A stretch of 64,000 nt of DNA, taken from NCBI GenBank assembly GCA_033763575.1, contig JANRKF010000011.1:62001-126000 (forward strand). Direction: 5' to 3'. This DNA is from JANRKF01 sp033763575. Lineage in GTDB: Bacteria; Pseudomonadota; Alphaproteobacteria; Rickettsiales; SXRF01. Position 1 is the stretch's first letter; every line of letters begins with the position of its first letter. Made by a program: the position numbers and the translations under genes. The notes under the pieces are model-generated. The model was not told the DNA's origin, ran no database searches, and was given only the letters and a program-made list of their open reading frames with translations. Shown here piece by piece: positions 36,769-45,958 of the stretch.

Positions 36769-37416
36769 ATGAGCATGAGCGAAAGACTTGCCGAGGAGCG
36801 CCGCGCCAAGAAGGAAATGCCGGTCTCGGATTATTTCCACGGCAAGCAGCGTGTGCATGACGATAGCGAAAATGTTGACATCGTGAAAATATTTTCCGGC
36901 GACTGGTATGTGTCCACCAAAGGTGGCGAGATGCTTGCCACCATTCTTGGCAGTTGCGTGTCTGCCTGCATCCGCGACCCTGTGGCCAAAATCGGCGGCA
37001 TGAACCATTTTTTATTGCCCGGCGATGAAAGCGTGGACAGCAAGGTGAGCGATTCGGCGCGCTATGGCGTATTTGCGATGGAGAGTTTGATCAACGGCAT
37101 ACTCAAGGCCGGCGGGCAGAAACATCGCTTCGAGGTGAAGGTGTTCGGCGGCGGCAATGTCATCAATAATTCAGCGCGTATCGGCTCGAAGAACGCCCAG
37201 TTCATCCGTGAATTTCTGAAAAAAGAAGGCTACCGCATTACGTCGGAAGACCTGGAAGGCGATCACCCGCGCCGCCTGCATTATTTTCCCGATACCGGCA
37301 AGGTCATGATGCGGCTTCTGCGCCGCAAGGAGGACATGGTCGTGGTCGAGGAAGAGGCCCGCTACAAAAAAGAAATTGCCGCCCACACTACCGACAGCAA
37401 CATTGAGCTTTTTTGA
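36769..37416 (+). CDS. cheD: Chemoreceptor glutamine deamidase CheD
   Basis: CheD deamidates receptor glutamines to glutamates. The 215-residue product has the catalytic cysteine in TILGSCVSACIRD and histidine in GGMNHFLLP, then KVFGGGNVI. An N-terminal extension of about 45 residues precedes the core, and the C-terminus ends NIELF, shared with the soluble receptor-like protein at 38486-39583. ATG 36769 has GGAAGG upstream and lies one base after the cheR stop. Confidence 0.94.
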   Translation: MSMSERLAEERRAKKEMPVSDYFHGKQRVHDDSENVDIVKIFSGDWYVSTKGGEMLATILGSCVSACIRDPVAKIGGMNHFLLPGDESVDSKVSDSARYGVFAMESLINGILKAGGQKHRFEVKVFGGGNVINNSARIGSKNAQFIREFLKKEGYRITSEDLEGDHPRRLHYFPDTGKVMMRLLRRKEDMVVVEEEARYKKEIAAHTTDSNIELF

Positions 37417-37419
37417 ATT

Positions 37420-38484
37420 ATGGCACAACCGATTACCGTTCTCATTGTCGATGATTCTGCGCTGATCCGGCAGATGTTTTCTGAGATGCTTTCCGGGGAG
37501 CCTGACATCAAAGTGCTCGACACGGCTTCCGATCCATTTGATGCGCGGGAAAAAATCAAGCGGCTCAATCCCGATGTGCTGACGCTTGATATCGAGATGC
37601 CGAAGATGGACGGATTATCGTTTCTGGAAAAGATCATGACGCTGCGGCCGATGCCGGTCATCATGGCCTCGACGCTCACGCAAAAAGGCGGGGAGGCGAC
37701 GATTCGGGCGCTGGAAATCGGTGCCTTCGATTATGTGAGCAAGCCGGTGTCGAACCACACACGCGATACCATCGGGAGTTTAAAAGAGGAACTGGTCGCC
37801 AAGGTGCGGGCGGCGGCGAAGGCCAATATGACACAGCGCAGCGCCACCAGGCATATATCGTCCGGGCCGTTAGTGGTGCCCTATCATCCGCCGGGCGGGC
37901 GCTCGAAGCATATCATCGCCATCGGCGCTTCGACCGGCGGTGTGGAGGCGCTCAGGGAGGTTTTCCTGCGGCTGCCGGGCAACGTGCCGCCGATTGTGAT
38001 TACCCAGCACATGCCGGAGACTTTCACAAAATCTTTTGCTGCACGTCTTGATGCCCTATCGCAGGTGAAGGTGCAGGAAGCGACGAATCACGCGCGGTTG
38101 AAAGAGGGCCATGCTTATATCGCGCCCGGAGGCGCTTGCCACATGAAAATCGTGAAAGTGGGCGCTGAGCTGGTATGTAAGCTGGAAGAAGGGCCGCCGG
38201 TTTCCAGCCATCGCCCGTCGGTAGATGTGCTCTTTCATTCGGTAGCGGATTCTGTCGGTTCGCGTGCAGTCGGGGTGATCCTTACCGGCATGGGGCGGGA
38301 TGGCGCCGACGGCATGAAGGCCATGCGCGATCGCGGTGCTTATAATGTCGGGCAGAATCAGGCGAGTTGCGTGGTGTATGGCATGCCGCAGATGGCGATG
38401 AAAGCGGGGGCGGTGAATGTCGAATTATCGCTGGCCGATATTCCTTCGACGGTTTTGCGTTATTGTGAAAGGAACGGAATCTAG
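37420..38484 (+). CDS. cheB: Chemotaxis methylesterase/response regulator CheB
   Basis: CheB removes methyl groups from receptors when phosphorylated by CheA. The 354-residue protein has a receiver domain with Asp57 (LTLDIEMPKMDG) and Lys in YVSKPV, a linker, and an esterase domain with the triad Ser171 (GASTGG), His197 (QHMPE) and Asp294 (GMGRDGADG). It starts three bases after cheD. All active-site residues are in place. Confidence 0.97.
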   Translation: MAQPITVLIVDDSALIRQMFSEMLSGEPDIKVLDTASDPFDAREKIKRLNPDVLTLDIEMPKMDGLSFLEKIMTLRPMPVIMASTLTQKGGEATIRALEIGAFDYVSKPVSNHTRDTIGSLKEELVAKVRAAAKANMTQRSATRHISSGPLVVPYHPPGGRSKHIIAIGASTGGVEALREVFLRLPGNVPPIVITQHMPETFTKSFAARLDALSQVKVQEATNHARLKEGHAYIAPGGACHMKIVKVGAELVCKLEEGPPVSSHRPSVDVLFHSVADSVGSRAVGVILTGMGRDGADGMKAMRDRGAYNVGQNQASCVVYGMPQMAMKAGAVNVELSLADIPSTVLRYCERNGI

Positions 38485-38485
38485 T

Positions 38486-39583
38486 ATGGGCAATCCAGCA
38501 CTACATATCGCGCTGATGACGGAAGAAAAAATCGGCGTTCCGGCTTCTCTCGCTCCCGTGGCGAATGACCTGCGGGCGCTGATCGAGGCGGGTGGAACTG
38601 CGCTCAGGATACTGACAGAAATACTGCCGGAAGCGGCGGTCAACGTTGAAAAAGCGAGTTACGACCTGACCGACCGTTTTAAAACGCTGGCGCAAAGCGC
38701 AAACACGCAAAGCGAAGTGGTGCAGGATCTTGTTTCCACCATCGGCACCATTGCGCTTGAAGATAAAAAAGTTTCGCTGGAAGAATTCATCGCCTTGTTC
38801 AGCAAGACGCTCGACGAGTCGGTATCCAAGATGTTATTCGTAGCGAAAAAAGCGTTGGCGATGGTCTATAGCATGGATGATGCCATCAAAAATTTGCACG
38901 AGATCGAGGTGTTTTCCAAAAAAATTCAGGACATCACCAAGCAGGCGAATTTTCTGGCGCTCAATGCGCTGATTGAGGCGGCGCGCGCCGGTGCTGCCGG
39001 GAAGGGATTCAGCGTGGTCGCCTATGAGGTGAAGGCGCTTTCCGGCGAGATCGCCGAGTTGTCCGGCAATATGCGCTCCCGCACCGACATGATCATGAAA
39101 AGCGTAGTGGGTGGTTTTGAGGTGCTGAAAGAACTCGCAACCACCGACATGAACGATAATATCATGGCCAAGGACACGCTGGAGGCGTTGATGCACGGGC
39201 TGGTGAAGCAGAGCGAAGCGTCGATGGCAATCATGCAGGGTTCTGCCGAATCTTCGCGTCAGATTTCCGATGCGATTCAGGGGATGATCGTCAACCTCCA
39301 GTTTCAGGATCGCAACTCGCAGATCACCGAAAATTCGGTGGACATCATCCGCCAATGCCTGGGGGTGATGGAAAAAATCGCCCGGAAGATACCGCCGCCC
39401 GCCAGCGCTCAGGAGGATTTCGAGTTCCGTGGAGGAGCGCAGGAGATGGCGGAATCCATCCTGATCGGTATCAGGCTCGGTGACATCCGGCAGCGCTATC
39501 TCTCCCGGCTGCAACAGGCGGGTGTGATGCCCGATTCCACAGCAACCAAAACGACTCCGGCCGAAGAAATCGAGCTTTTTTAG
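38486..39583 (+). CDS. Soluble MCP-like chemotaxis protein
   Basis: The 365-residue protein has no transmembrane segment or sensor domain but contains the receptor hairpin tip QANFLALNALIEAARAGAAGKGFSVVAYEVKALS, which contacts CheA and CheW. N-terminal helices (about residues 20-140) and C-terminal helices flank it. The C-terminal five residues are EIELF. Such proteins may act as cytoplasmic receptors, array spacers or CheY-P phosphatase partners; no CheZ is seen in the operon. ATG 38486 is chosen with AAGGA about 11 bases upstream; the frame opens at 38417. It is the last gene of the che run. Confidence 0.85.
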   Translation: MGNPALHIALMTEEKIGVPASLAPVANDLRALIEAGGTALRILTEILPEAAVNVEKASYDLTDRFKTLAQSANTQSEVVQDLVSTIGTIALEDKKVSLEEFIALFSKTLDESVSKMLFVAKKALAMVYSMDDAIKNLHEIEVFSKKIQDITKQANFLALNALIEAARAGAAGKGFSVVAYEVKALSGEIAELSGNMRSRTDMIMKSVVGGFEVLKELATTDMNDNIMAKDTLEALMHGLVKQSEASMAIMQGSAESSRQISDAIQGMIVNLQFQDRNSQITENSVDIIRQCLGVMEKIARKIPPPASAQEDFEFRGGAQEMAESILIGIRLGDIRQRYLSRLQQAGVMPDSTATKTTPAEEIELF

Positions 39584-39681
39584 CCTCACCACCATCCTGA
39601 GTGCGCTTGAATTTGTCGAATTGCGGGTTCTCATCCCCCTTTCCTGCCATTTCCCTCTTCCCGCATTGCGGAAAAAGGAAA

Positions 39682-39732
39682 TGGCGGAACCGAGAGGATT
39701 CGAACCTCCGACCTAGCGTTTAGGAAACGCTT
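39682..39732 (-). pseudogene. 3' half of split tRNA-Arg(CCU)
   Basis: Read on the minus strand, this gives the anticodon arm with CCU, variable loop, a complete T arm (GGAGG-TTCGAAT-CCTCT) and the acceptor 3' strand CGGTTCC-G-CCA. The D arm and 5' acceptor strand are missing; the sequence upstream is unrelated. The matching 5' half lies at 45920-45958. It is a tRNA gene broken in its anticodon loop. Confidence 0.9.
39720..39732 (-). other. attL core
   Basis: TTAGGAAACGCTT corresponds to tRNA positions 26-38 (5' strand of the anticodon stem plus the loop). Left of it is host tRNA 3' half; right of it is element DNA (ATACAATTACACCCC). Confidence 0.8.
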
Positions 39733-39834
39733 ATACAATTACACCCCTCAACACTCCAGCGCACCAAAAAATGATTTCTTTCAGATGCTTGAAGGCTATA
39801 ATTGCCCTCTAGATACCGCTACAACTTGCTACTT

Positions 39835-39857
39835 AACCGGTTTTAAAACGGTTTTTT
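39835..39857. terminator. Hairpin followed by T run at the left end of the element
   Basis: AACCG (39835-39839) pairs with CGGTT (39849-39853), with GTTTTAAAA between that is itself partly self-complementary, followed by more T residues on the plus strand. It may be a terminator on the plus strand, or an integrase-related palindrome. No gene reads into it from inside the element. Confidence 0.4.
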
Positions 39858-39872
39858 ATGCGCGATGTACAC

Positions 39873-39881
39873 GGTTTGCAA
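39873..39881 (+). repeat. GGTTTGCAA direct repeat, left end
   Basis: GGTTTGCAA occurs here 140 bp from the left core, and twice (GGTTCGCAA, GGTTTGCAA) near the right core at 45839-45859. Short direct repeats near both att cores are what integrase arm-binding sites look like; the assignment is a guess. Confidence 0.4.
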
Positions 39882-39893
39882 ACAGAGGAAATT

Positions 39894-39962
39894 ATGGCCA
39901 AGTACACCCCAACACGCTTAACTGAAAATTTTGTAAAAAAATACAGAAGAACCAGAATATGA
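39894..39962 (+). pseudogene. Possible integrase N-terminal remnant (22 codons)
   Basis: ATG 39894, with GAGGAAATT just ahead, encodes MAKYTPTRLTENFVKKYRRT and two more residues before TGA. The LTxxFVKK pattern resembles the first residues of tyrosine integrases with a DUF4102 N-terminal domain, and the position just inside attL is where such a gene would stand. Nothing downstream in any frame continues as an integrase. It could also be chance; the match is short. Confidence 0.3.
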
Positions 39963-40128
39963 GACAGATAACTACTTCCATTTTCAGTAGCTGATTCGCC
40001 CTCAACTCCGGGGGATTTTCGGGGCATCGAAGGCCATGTTTTTGGGTGATACAAAGATCTTGTATTGTTGAAAGGGCGATATAATCAAGTATGGGCCCTC
40101 CTGTCACGATTTTTTAACGTTAACATGA

Positions 40129-40134
40129 TATAAT
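40129..40134 (+). promoter_or_regulatory. Candidate -10 box for the giant gene
   Basis: TATAAT is a perfect -10 hexamer 36 bp before ATG 40171, in an A/T-rich stretch of the element. No convincing -35 box stands at 16-18 bp spacing (CTGTCA is 22 bp away). The rest of 39733-40170 holds no other supported gene. Confidence 0.45.
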
Positions 40135-40170
40135 TAGCCTGATTTTAACCATCTTAAGCCGTGTTTTCGC

Positions 40171-43100
40171 ATGCCGGATAACCATGAAAATAGGCCAGAC
40201 AGTGGCCCGGCTTACATAGCGCCGCTCGGTTTCGGTCCAGAGTTAGAGCGTTTACTTTCGCAGTTAGGTCTCAATACTCAGGATGTAACCCTCAAGCCAC
40301 CCACAGGGCAGGGCGCCAGAATCGTCGGCTGGACTCCGCAGGTGCATGTATGGCTGACGGAAGACCCGAACAACCCTTTCGAGATAGACATCACGGAAAC
40401 CAGCGACCACCTTTTGCCCACCGATAAACCGAAGCCATTTGCAACCATTCCGCTTTTCGACATCACGCGCGGGATTTCACCGGCAGCAATTGTCAAGAAC
40501 GAATTCCCGGACACGGTAAGCAAAGTGCTTGATGCCATTGACACTGAAAAATTCAGCGCGGCAATGGGGCGGCCAGCAAATATGGCCAAAAACCTTTTGG
40601 CAAGCAGTCTGAGCGTCATGGTGCGGGATAAGATGACGAAAAGGGGAATGGATTACTCCGTTCGCGCTACAACCATGACGGATGAGCAGGCGGAGGCGGC
40701 GTTTCAAAGGCAATATGCCGATATTGCGGACCCGGTGGCACGCGCAGGGGTGGATGCGGTGATGGCGAGAGAAGACACGCATTTTGTTTATTTTGGTGGA
40801 GAGGCCGTAGCCGATCATAGTGAAGAAAAAATAGTTGGGGGCAGATCTTCACATTTAGCGGATGCATCCGGTAAGATGCGTGTTTCAGTTGCTAGCGAGC
40901 AGGGTGCCCGTATATTGGTGCATGAAGCGTGGCATAGCGCAATTAACGCGGCTTTTGGATACAACATTTCCCGCCCGTATTTGCAAGGCTCTGATGTAGA
41001 GCGAGTGGGTAAATTGGTGGACGATGTATTCGCACCCACTCGTTTAGATGCCGATAAGCAGACTGCATTGGAAGCAATAAAGCAGGTATTAGGAAAGAAT
41101 ATTGAGCAGGACATTTCGTATAAAGACGCGAATAACCTCAAACAAAGGCTGGTTCAGGCTATAGATGCATCCTACTCATCTGAGCCAAATAAATTCTTAG
41201 CATTCATAGATGCCGTTAAGAAACCAGATGTCGGGCTTGCGCCTAACAACCCACTCGTTTTGCATCAGCGAGAAATAGGTTTATTCGCCCAATCCGTGCG
41301 GCGGGATGCGTTGGCGAACGAAAGCGGAATTACTGAGTTAAAGGATCGTCTCTCACTATCCGATTATCGCACAAAAAATATTCCGGCGGAAGTGCCCGCT
41401 GTGTTTATGGATGCAAGAAGCGGGGGCACCCATGTCGGCGGCAGGTGGGACAGGCTGGCAACCGAGCACCCGCACCTTGCCGCGTATGTGGAGATGGTCG
41501 TTGTTCCCACGGTGATGCAATGGAAAGAGCGTGGCTTTGCAAAGCCTCCGGAATTTGAAAGCCCGGAAGCATTGCTTGCCGCCCACCGGCAACAAATGCT
41601 GCAGGATTGGCATCTAAGCCGGCAAGCAGTGGAGCAGTTGCCGTGGCAGAAAAAATATTTTGGCCATGTTCAAACCCTTGATTTGGGAAGTGACGGGCTT
41701 GAAGTTCGCGAACGGATCAACAACAGCCTGACGCCGAACTATGTTGAAAATCAGCGGGTCTACGTGGTGGTGGATGAGTCGCGGAAATTTGTGCAGAACC
41801 TTCCTTGGAAGAAGACAAAATCCGATTTTGGCCGCGATCAACTGGAGTTGGTGCCTGCCCCTGAGGATATTCAGAAACTTAACGAGATTTTGGCCGATAC
41901 GAGCGTGCAATATTTTGTAGAAGATGGGAAAATCCTTGTGCCGGATGCCGCGACGTTTGGCCGCCTTTTCCCGATGAAGTTTGATGACGCCGGGGAACAT
42001 ATCGGCACCGGTGGGGCGGCCAGAGAGAAACTGATGCGCCAGCTTTCGGCGGAAGCTTCAGCGGAGCTTGAGCAAAGCCGGCAAAAGGTGGGTGCGCTGC
42101 CGTGGCAAGAGGCGGCGGATGGCCATGTTAAAAAGCTGCCGCTTGCGGCGCTTTCGCCGGAGGATCTCGCCGCCATCGAGAAAAGCGGGGTTCCCACCAT
42201 GCGGACGGCGGATGGCTTCCTCGTCACCGTCAGCAGGGAAGCGCGAGAATTCATCCAGCGCCAGGCATGGCTGACGGATGATTTAGGCCTCGTTGAGATG
42301 AGGAATCCCAACCGCCTGGATTTTGATGATGTGGGCGTAAAACGCGCTCCTGATCCGAACTATAAAAATGTCGTGCAGATATTGGATGCGGCGGGCATCC
42401 GCTATGATGACGGGCTTTCCCTTGAGATCACTGACAGAAACGCTTTTGATAAGCTTTTTCCAGTGGAGTGGAATGCTAGTGGAGAGAATATCGGCCCGCG
42501 CGTTACTGATCGGGAAAAGTTTATCGCGGCATTGGAAGCCAATACTGCCCCGGATACGGCGCGCGCAACACCGCCCCGCCCGCAAATGCAGCAACCGCAG
42601 CAGCAACAGCAAAGCCGACCGATGGATGACCCAGACCGCCGCATAGCGCAGGATGCGCAGCAGCGACAGCAGGCCGGCCCCGCCGCAGGGGATAAACCTC
42701 AAGGTCAAGAAGTCAGCGCCAAGAGTCTTAGAGAGGCCGTAAGGAATGAAGAGGCTGCTCTCCCGAGGCTTGCGGCAGCCCAGCAGCCGGTGGTGCTGGA
42801 GCAGCAGGCGCGACCGCCTTCCAATCCTGCTGCGCGCGCGCAGCAGGATGCATGGCATGCGGCGCAAATAGCCCGCCAGCAACAACATGGCGGCGGTCCC
42901 GGGGCGATGCCCAACCCGGCGCAACTCGCGCAGGCGAATGCCGGCGCATCGCCCCGCCCGCCGGTGGATGTTGCCATGGCGCATTACGCGGGGCAGGAAG
43001 TAATCGATCTTGCCAGATCAGCGGGAATAGAAATAGAGCATATAGAAAGTGGTGGGTTTCGTATCGCCTATCCCCTGGAGAATCAGTCTCGAGCAATGAA

Positions 43101-45672
43101 TTATGTTGCCGCACTGCATTCTTTTGCTGAAGCGCATGGGGTAACGCCAAGCGCTGGTAATATGAGTCAACAAGGCAATCGTGGCGTATATCATATTGAA
43201 TTTCCTCGCGGTCAGACGGAATACGTTGAACATCTCATCACAGAATTAGTGAATAATGAGAAAACCGGCCTCACGCCGGAACAAACTGAGGTTGCAAAAA
43301 TAGCCGGTTACCCGGAAGTGTTGAAGGCGCAGCATGCGGTCACAGATCTCATGCATCAGAATATACAGAACCCCGGTAGTGTGCCGGATGAAACATTGCG
43401 CGCCGCGCTTGAACGGTTGGACAAAGCTAAATCCGAAGCTTCTTCGCCCCGCAGGCAGGCGCAATTAAGGCAGTGGGAGTTGCAGACGAAAAATCCCGAA
43501 AGATATGCGGATCCAGTCCCGCCGCCTGAGGCGGTGCGTACGCCGGCGGAATCCAGCAGCGCACCACAGGTGAGTGAGCATGACCGACGGGTAGATCGGG
43601 TTAGGGAGGTGCTTAAACAATTGCCCCCGGATAGCGTTTCGTTCAAGCCCCTGCGGGTGCGTGTTAACGAGATGGATATGACCTTTGTCCTAAACGGTAA
43701 TCCGGATCAATTAAAGGATTGGCAGGCTCGTTTAGGTGGGCCGCGAGGTGCTGTTCACACAACGTTAAGTGAGGTGGGTGGCGTGTTGCAATTACATGTT
43801 TCCGCGCTGGATGCCCATATTTTCTACGAGGCGCTGCCGCAGCCAATGAAGCAGCATCTTGCGAAAGTTATCGCAGTTGCTGAAGCGCCGAAACCACGAC
43901 CTCCTGCGCAAGTGCCGGATGCACCCGACACGCCCGTCCGTGCGCCACAGCCGGATGCACCCGATGCGCCCGTCCGCATGGCCGTGTCGGAGATGACCGG
44001 TGCCGGCAGGGCGACCTCCGGCGGGGCATCAATGTATGCGTTGCAGCAAAACGCAGCAAACATTCTAAGATATGCAGGGGAAGGCAAAGGGGTCGGCGTT
44101 GCCGCCAACATGCTGGACGGCGCAGGCAACCTCATCAACATCGGGGAAATGGCGCCGGGCGCGGCCAAACACATTCCGGCTTCGCTCAGCAAATTGGCGC
44201 AGAGAGCCAACTACCCGCTGGCGGCGGTGATGGTGGGTTATGATGTGTATGACGCCAAAGGCAATTTCATTAATGAAGATGGCGGCGTGGGCGCAAAAGG
44301 CCGCGTCTTGGCGGTGAATGGCTCGCACACCTTCGTGGGCATGGCCGCGAGCGGGCAGATTGCCGCGGAAATGGGCGCGGCTGGCACGGCGGCGATGACG
44401 GCGCGCGGTGTGAGCACAATTTTTGGCGGCGGTTTGCTGGCGGGCACGGCGGTGAGCTGGGTGGTGGGAGACGCGGTGGATGCCTATAACACAGGCATCA
44501 AGCGCAGCGCCGATTTGCGGGCATTCACCCAGGAGCTTGCAGAGATGAAACCCAGCGGTGAATATCATTATTTACGCGGCGCGCTGGATGATATTCGCAG
44601 CGGCAAATTGCGGCTAACGCCGGGCCATCCCTTCAACCAATATCGCGAAGGCGGCGTGATCAAAATTGAAAATATTGATCTTAGTAACCCCCAAAACCTC
44701 TCACTCATTAGCGGGCAGATTGCCAATGCCTACAAGTTGCAGGATACGATTGGTTATGAGGCCGATGGCGTAGCGCGCGAAGAACAATTCGCCGCGCGCA
44801 CAACGGCGCGCCGGTATGAGTTGGCGCTGAAAGAGCTGGATGGCTTTAATAAGCAAGCGGCAGGCGGCACGAATCCTGTTCTCGGTCTTATTCCGAATGA
44901 GAAAAAAGAAATGCTCGATCTGACGCAATATTTTACCCAAACCCAGCCGGAGGTGGTGCCGCTGGAGCAGGCCAAGCAACACGACGCGGCGATGCTGCGC
45001 TTTATTGAGCTCACTGAAAAATCACGCATGGGCCAGCCGCCGGAAGTTCGCGCGGCGCTGGATAAAGGCGTGGCCGACATGCAAAAGGCGCGCGTGGAAT
45101 TCGCCGCCATGCTGCCGGAGAAGCGTGCAAATTTCGACCTGCGCATGGAATTGAAAGCAGAGATGAGCCGTTATGATTTCCGGGTAGCGCACTATACCAA
45201 AACCGAAGGAAAAATTCCGGATGAGGTGCTTCCCGACCATATCGCAAGCTTAGACCGCATCAGCAGGTTGGTTGAGAAAATCACGCCGGGTGAAGCCTCG
45301 CGGGAAATGCGCGCGCAGCTAGCGGTGGAAATGGCGCAGGCAGAGGCGGCACTCCAGGCCCAGAAAGAGCGCGAGTCAGCAGTGGAAGAGAAAAAGCCGG
45401 CGGTGCCGATGTTGGAAGTGCCGGAAAAAAACCCCATCGCAAGCGCCGAAGCAACAAGACAGAAACTAGGAGGGCTGCCAATTAGCGAACAGGACAAAGC
45501 CATGTTCGCCGCGCTGCTGGGCGCCAACTCGGACGCGAGTCGGGCGGTTTCGGAAGCTGTGAGAAACCATAACAGTAATTTTCATGGCTCTGAAACGGAA
45601 GGGCCGGACGGGATGCGGGTGGCAACCGGTGAACCCAAAACACGCGGGCCTGACGTAGCACCGCGGAAATAA
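40171..45672 (+). CDS. Giant multidomain protein with HEAWH zincin-like motif (polyvalent/effector-like)
   Basis: I do not recognise this 1833-residue protein as a whole. Residues 251-255 are HEAWH in ILVHEAWHSAIN, an HExxH zinc-protease motif within an N-terminal domain (about 1-480). Two tandem repeats follow (about 483-635 and 636-791), both starting SRQ-V--LPWQ and ending F--LFP, then A-GE-IG. Residues about 800-930 are a Gln/Pro/Ala linker. Two small mixed domains (about 935-1030 and 1150-1235) precede a hydrophobic Gly/Ala block (about 1300-1436, GMAASGQIAAEMGAAGTAAM). The last 400 residues are mostly charged helix. This build fits polyvalent proteins of phages and conjugative elements, or a toxin/effector. 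There is no signal peptide and no clear ribosome binding site. Confidence 0.85.
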   Translation: MPDNHENRPDSGPAYIAPLGFGPELERLLSQLGLNTQDVTLKPPTGQGARIVGWTPQVHVWLTEDPNNPFEIDITETSDHLLPTDKPKPFATIPLFDITRGISPAAIVKNEFPDTVSKVLDAIDTEKFSAAMGRPANMAKNLLASSLSVMVRDKMTKRGMDYSVRATTMTDEQAEAAFQRQYADIADPVARAGVDAVMAREDTHFVYFGGEAVADHSEEKIVGGRSSHLADASGKMRVSVASEQGARILVHEAWHSAINAAFGYNISRPYLQGSDVERVGKLVDDVFAPTRLDADKQTALEAIKQVLGKNIEQDISYKDANNLKQRLVQAIDASYSSEPNKFLAFIDAVKKPDVGLAPNNPLVLHQREIGLFAQSVRRDALANESGITELKDRLSLSDYRTKNIPAEVPAVFMDARSGGTHVGGRWDRLATEHPHLAAYVEMVVVPTVMQWKERGFAKPPEFESPEALLAAHRQQMLQDWHLSRQAVEQLPWQKKYFGHVQTLDLGSDGLEVRERINNSLTPNYVENQRVYVVVDESRKFVQNLPWKKTKSDFGRDQLELVPAPEDIQKLNEILADTSVQYFVEDGKILVPDAATFGRLFPMKFDDAGEHIGTGGAAREKLMRQLSAEASAELEQSRQKVGALPWQEAADGHVKKLPLAALSPEDLAAIEKSGVPTMRTADGFLVTVSREAREFIQRQAWLTDDLGLVEMRNPNRLDFDDVGVKRAPDPNYKNVVQILDAAGIRYDDGLSLEITDRNAFDKLFPVEWNASGENIGPRVTDREKFIAALEANTAPDTARATPPRPQMQQPQQQQQSRPMDDPDRRIAQDAQQRQQAGPAAGDKPQGQEVSAKSLREAVRNEEAALPRLAAAQQPVVLEQQARPPSNPAARAQQDAWHAAQIARQQQHGGGPGAMPNPAQLAQANAGASPRPPVDVAMAHYAGQEVIDLARSAGIEIEHIESGGFRIAYPLENQSRAMNYVAALHSFAEAHGVTPSAGNMSQQGNRGVYHIEFPRGQTEYVEHLITELVNNEKTGLTPEQTEVAKIAGYPEVLKAQHAVTDLMHQNIQNPGSVPDETLRAALERLDKAKSEASSPRRQAQLRQWELQTKNPERYADPVPPPEAVRTPAESSSAPQVSEHDRRVDRVREVLKQLPPDSVSFKPLRVRVNEMDMTFVLNGNPDQLKDWQARLGGPRGAVHTTLSEVGGVLQLHVSALDAHIFYEALPQPMKQHLAKVIAVAEAPKPRPPAQVPDAPDTPVRAPQPDAPDAPVRMAVSEMTGAGRATSGGASMYALQQNAANILRYAGEGKGVGVAANMLDGAGNLINIGEMAPGAAKHIPASLSKLAQRANYPLAAVMVGYDVYDAKGNFINEDGGVGAKGRVLAVNGSHTFVGMAASGQIAAEMGAAGTAAMTARGVSTIFGGGLLAGTAVSWVVGDAVDAYNTGIKRSADLRAFTQELAEMKPSGEYHYLRGALDDIRSGKLRLTPGHPFNQYREGGVIKIENIDLSNPQNLSLISGQIANAYKLQDTIGYEADGVAREEQFAARTTARRYELALKELDGFNKQAAGGTNPVLGLIPNEKKEMLDLTQYFTQTQPEVVPLEQAKQHDAAMLRFIELTEKSRMGQPPEVRAALDKGVADMQKARVEFAAMLPEKRANFDLRMELKAEMSRYDFRVAHYTKTEGKIPDEVLPDHIASLDRISRLVEKITPGEASREMRAQLAVEMAQAEAALQAQKERESAVEEKKPAVPMLEVPEKNPIASAEATRQKLGGLPISEQDKAMFAALLGANSDASRAVSEAVRNHNSNFHGSETEGPDGMRVATGEPKTRGPDVAPRK

Positions 45673-45731
45673 ATTGGCCGAAATCCAATTTATTAGATAT
45701 TCTTACATTGCACATAATGAATTACGTTAAA

Positions 45732-45808
<77 letters not shown>

Positions 45809-45838
45809 ATCGCATGGGAATATAATGGAGTATATCAC

Positions 45839-45859
45839 GGTTCGCAACGCGGTTTGCAA
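45839..45859 (+). repeat. Paired GGTTYGCAA direct repeats, right end
   Basis: GGTTCGCAA (45839-45847) and GGTTTGCAA (45851-45859) stand 12 bp apart, about 60-80 bp from the right core. The second is identical to the copy at 39873-39881. The rest of 45809-45919 contains no gene. Confidence 0.45.
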
Positions 45860-45919
45860 CACACCCCTTACAGAATAACTCCCTATGAAAAGGAAGCTTT
45901 TAAGGAGCAGACCTACCTA

Positions 45920-45932
45920 TTAGGAAACGCTT
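45920..45932 (-). other. attR core
   Basis: Second copy of TTAGGAAACGCTT. To its right is the host tRNA 5' half; to its left is element DNA. On the minus strand the element side reads TAGGTAGGTCTG against ACGCTAGGTCGG in the tRNA, so imperfect similarity extends another 12 bases, as expected of an attP that mimics the tRNA. Confidence 0.8.
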
Positions 45933-45958
45933 GCTCTATCCAGCTGAGCTACGGCTCC
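45920..45958 (-). pseudogene. 5' half of split tRNA-Arg(CCU)
   Basis: On the minus strand this gives GGAGCCG (5' acceptor strand), TA, the full D arm, and the anticodon stem 5' strand and loop with CCU. It then leaves the tRNA sequence. It aligns to the intact copy with one substitution in the acceptor stem. The offset from the core to the tRNA end (26 bases) equals that in the intact gene, so the two halves rebuild a 77-nt tRNA. The remaining 45959-46059 shows nothing else. Confidence 0.9.

Noticed and set aside
39833..40107. Two minus-strand frames of 71-73 codons at the left end of the element
   Set aside because: Overlapping each other in different frames, no ribosome binding site or motif; the region is better explained as att-arm and promoter DNA.
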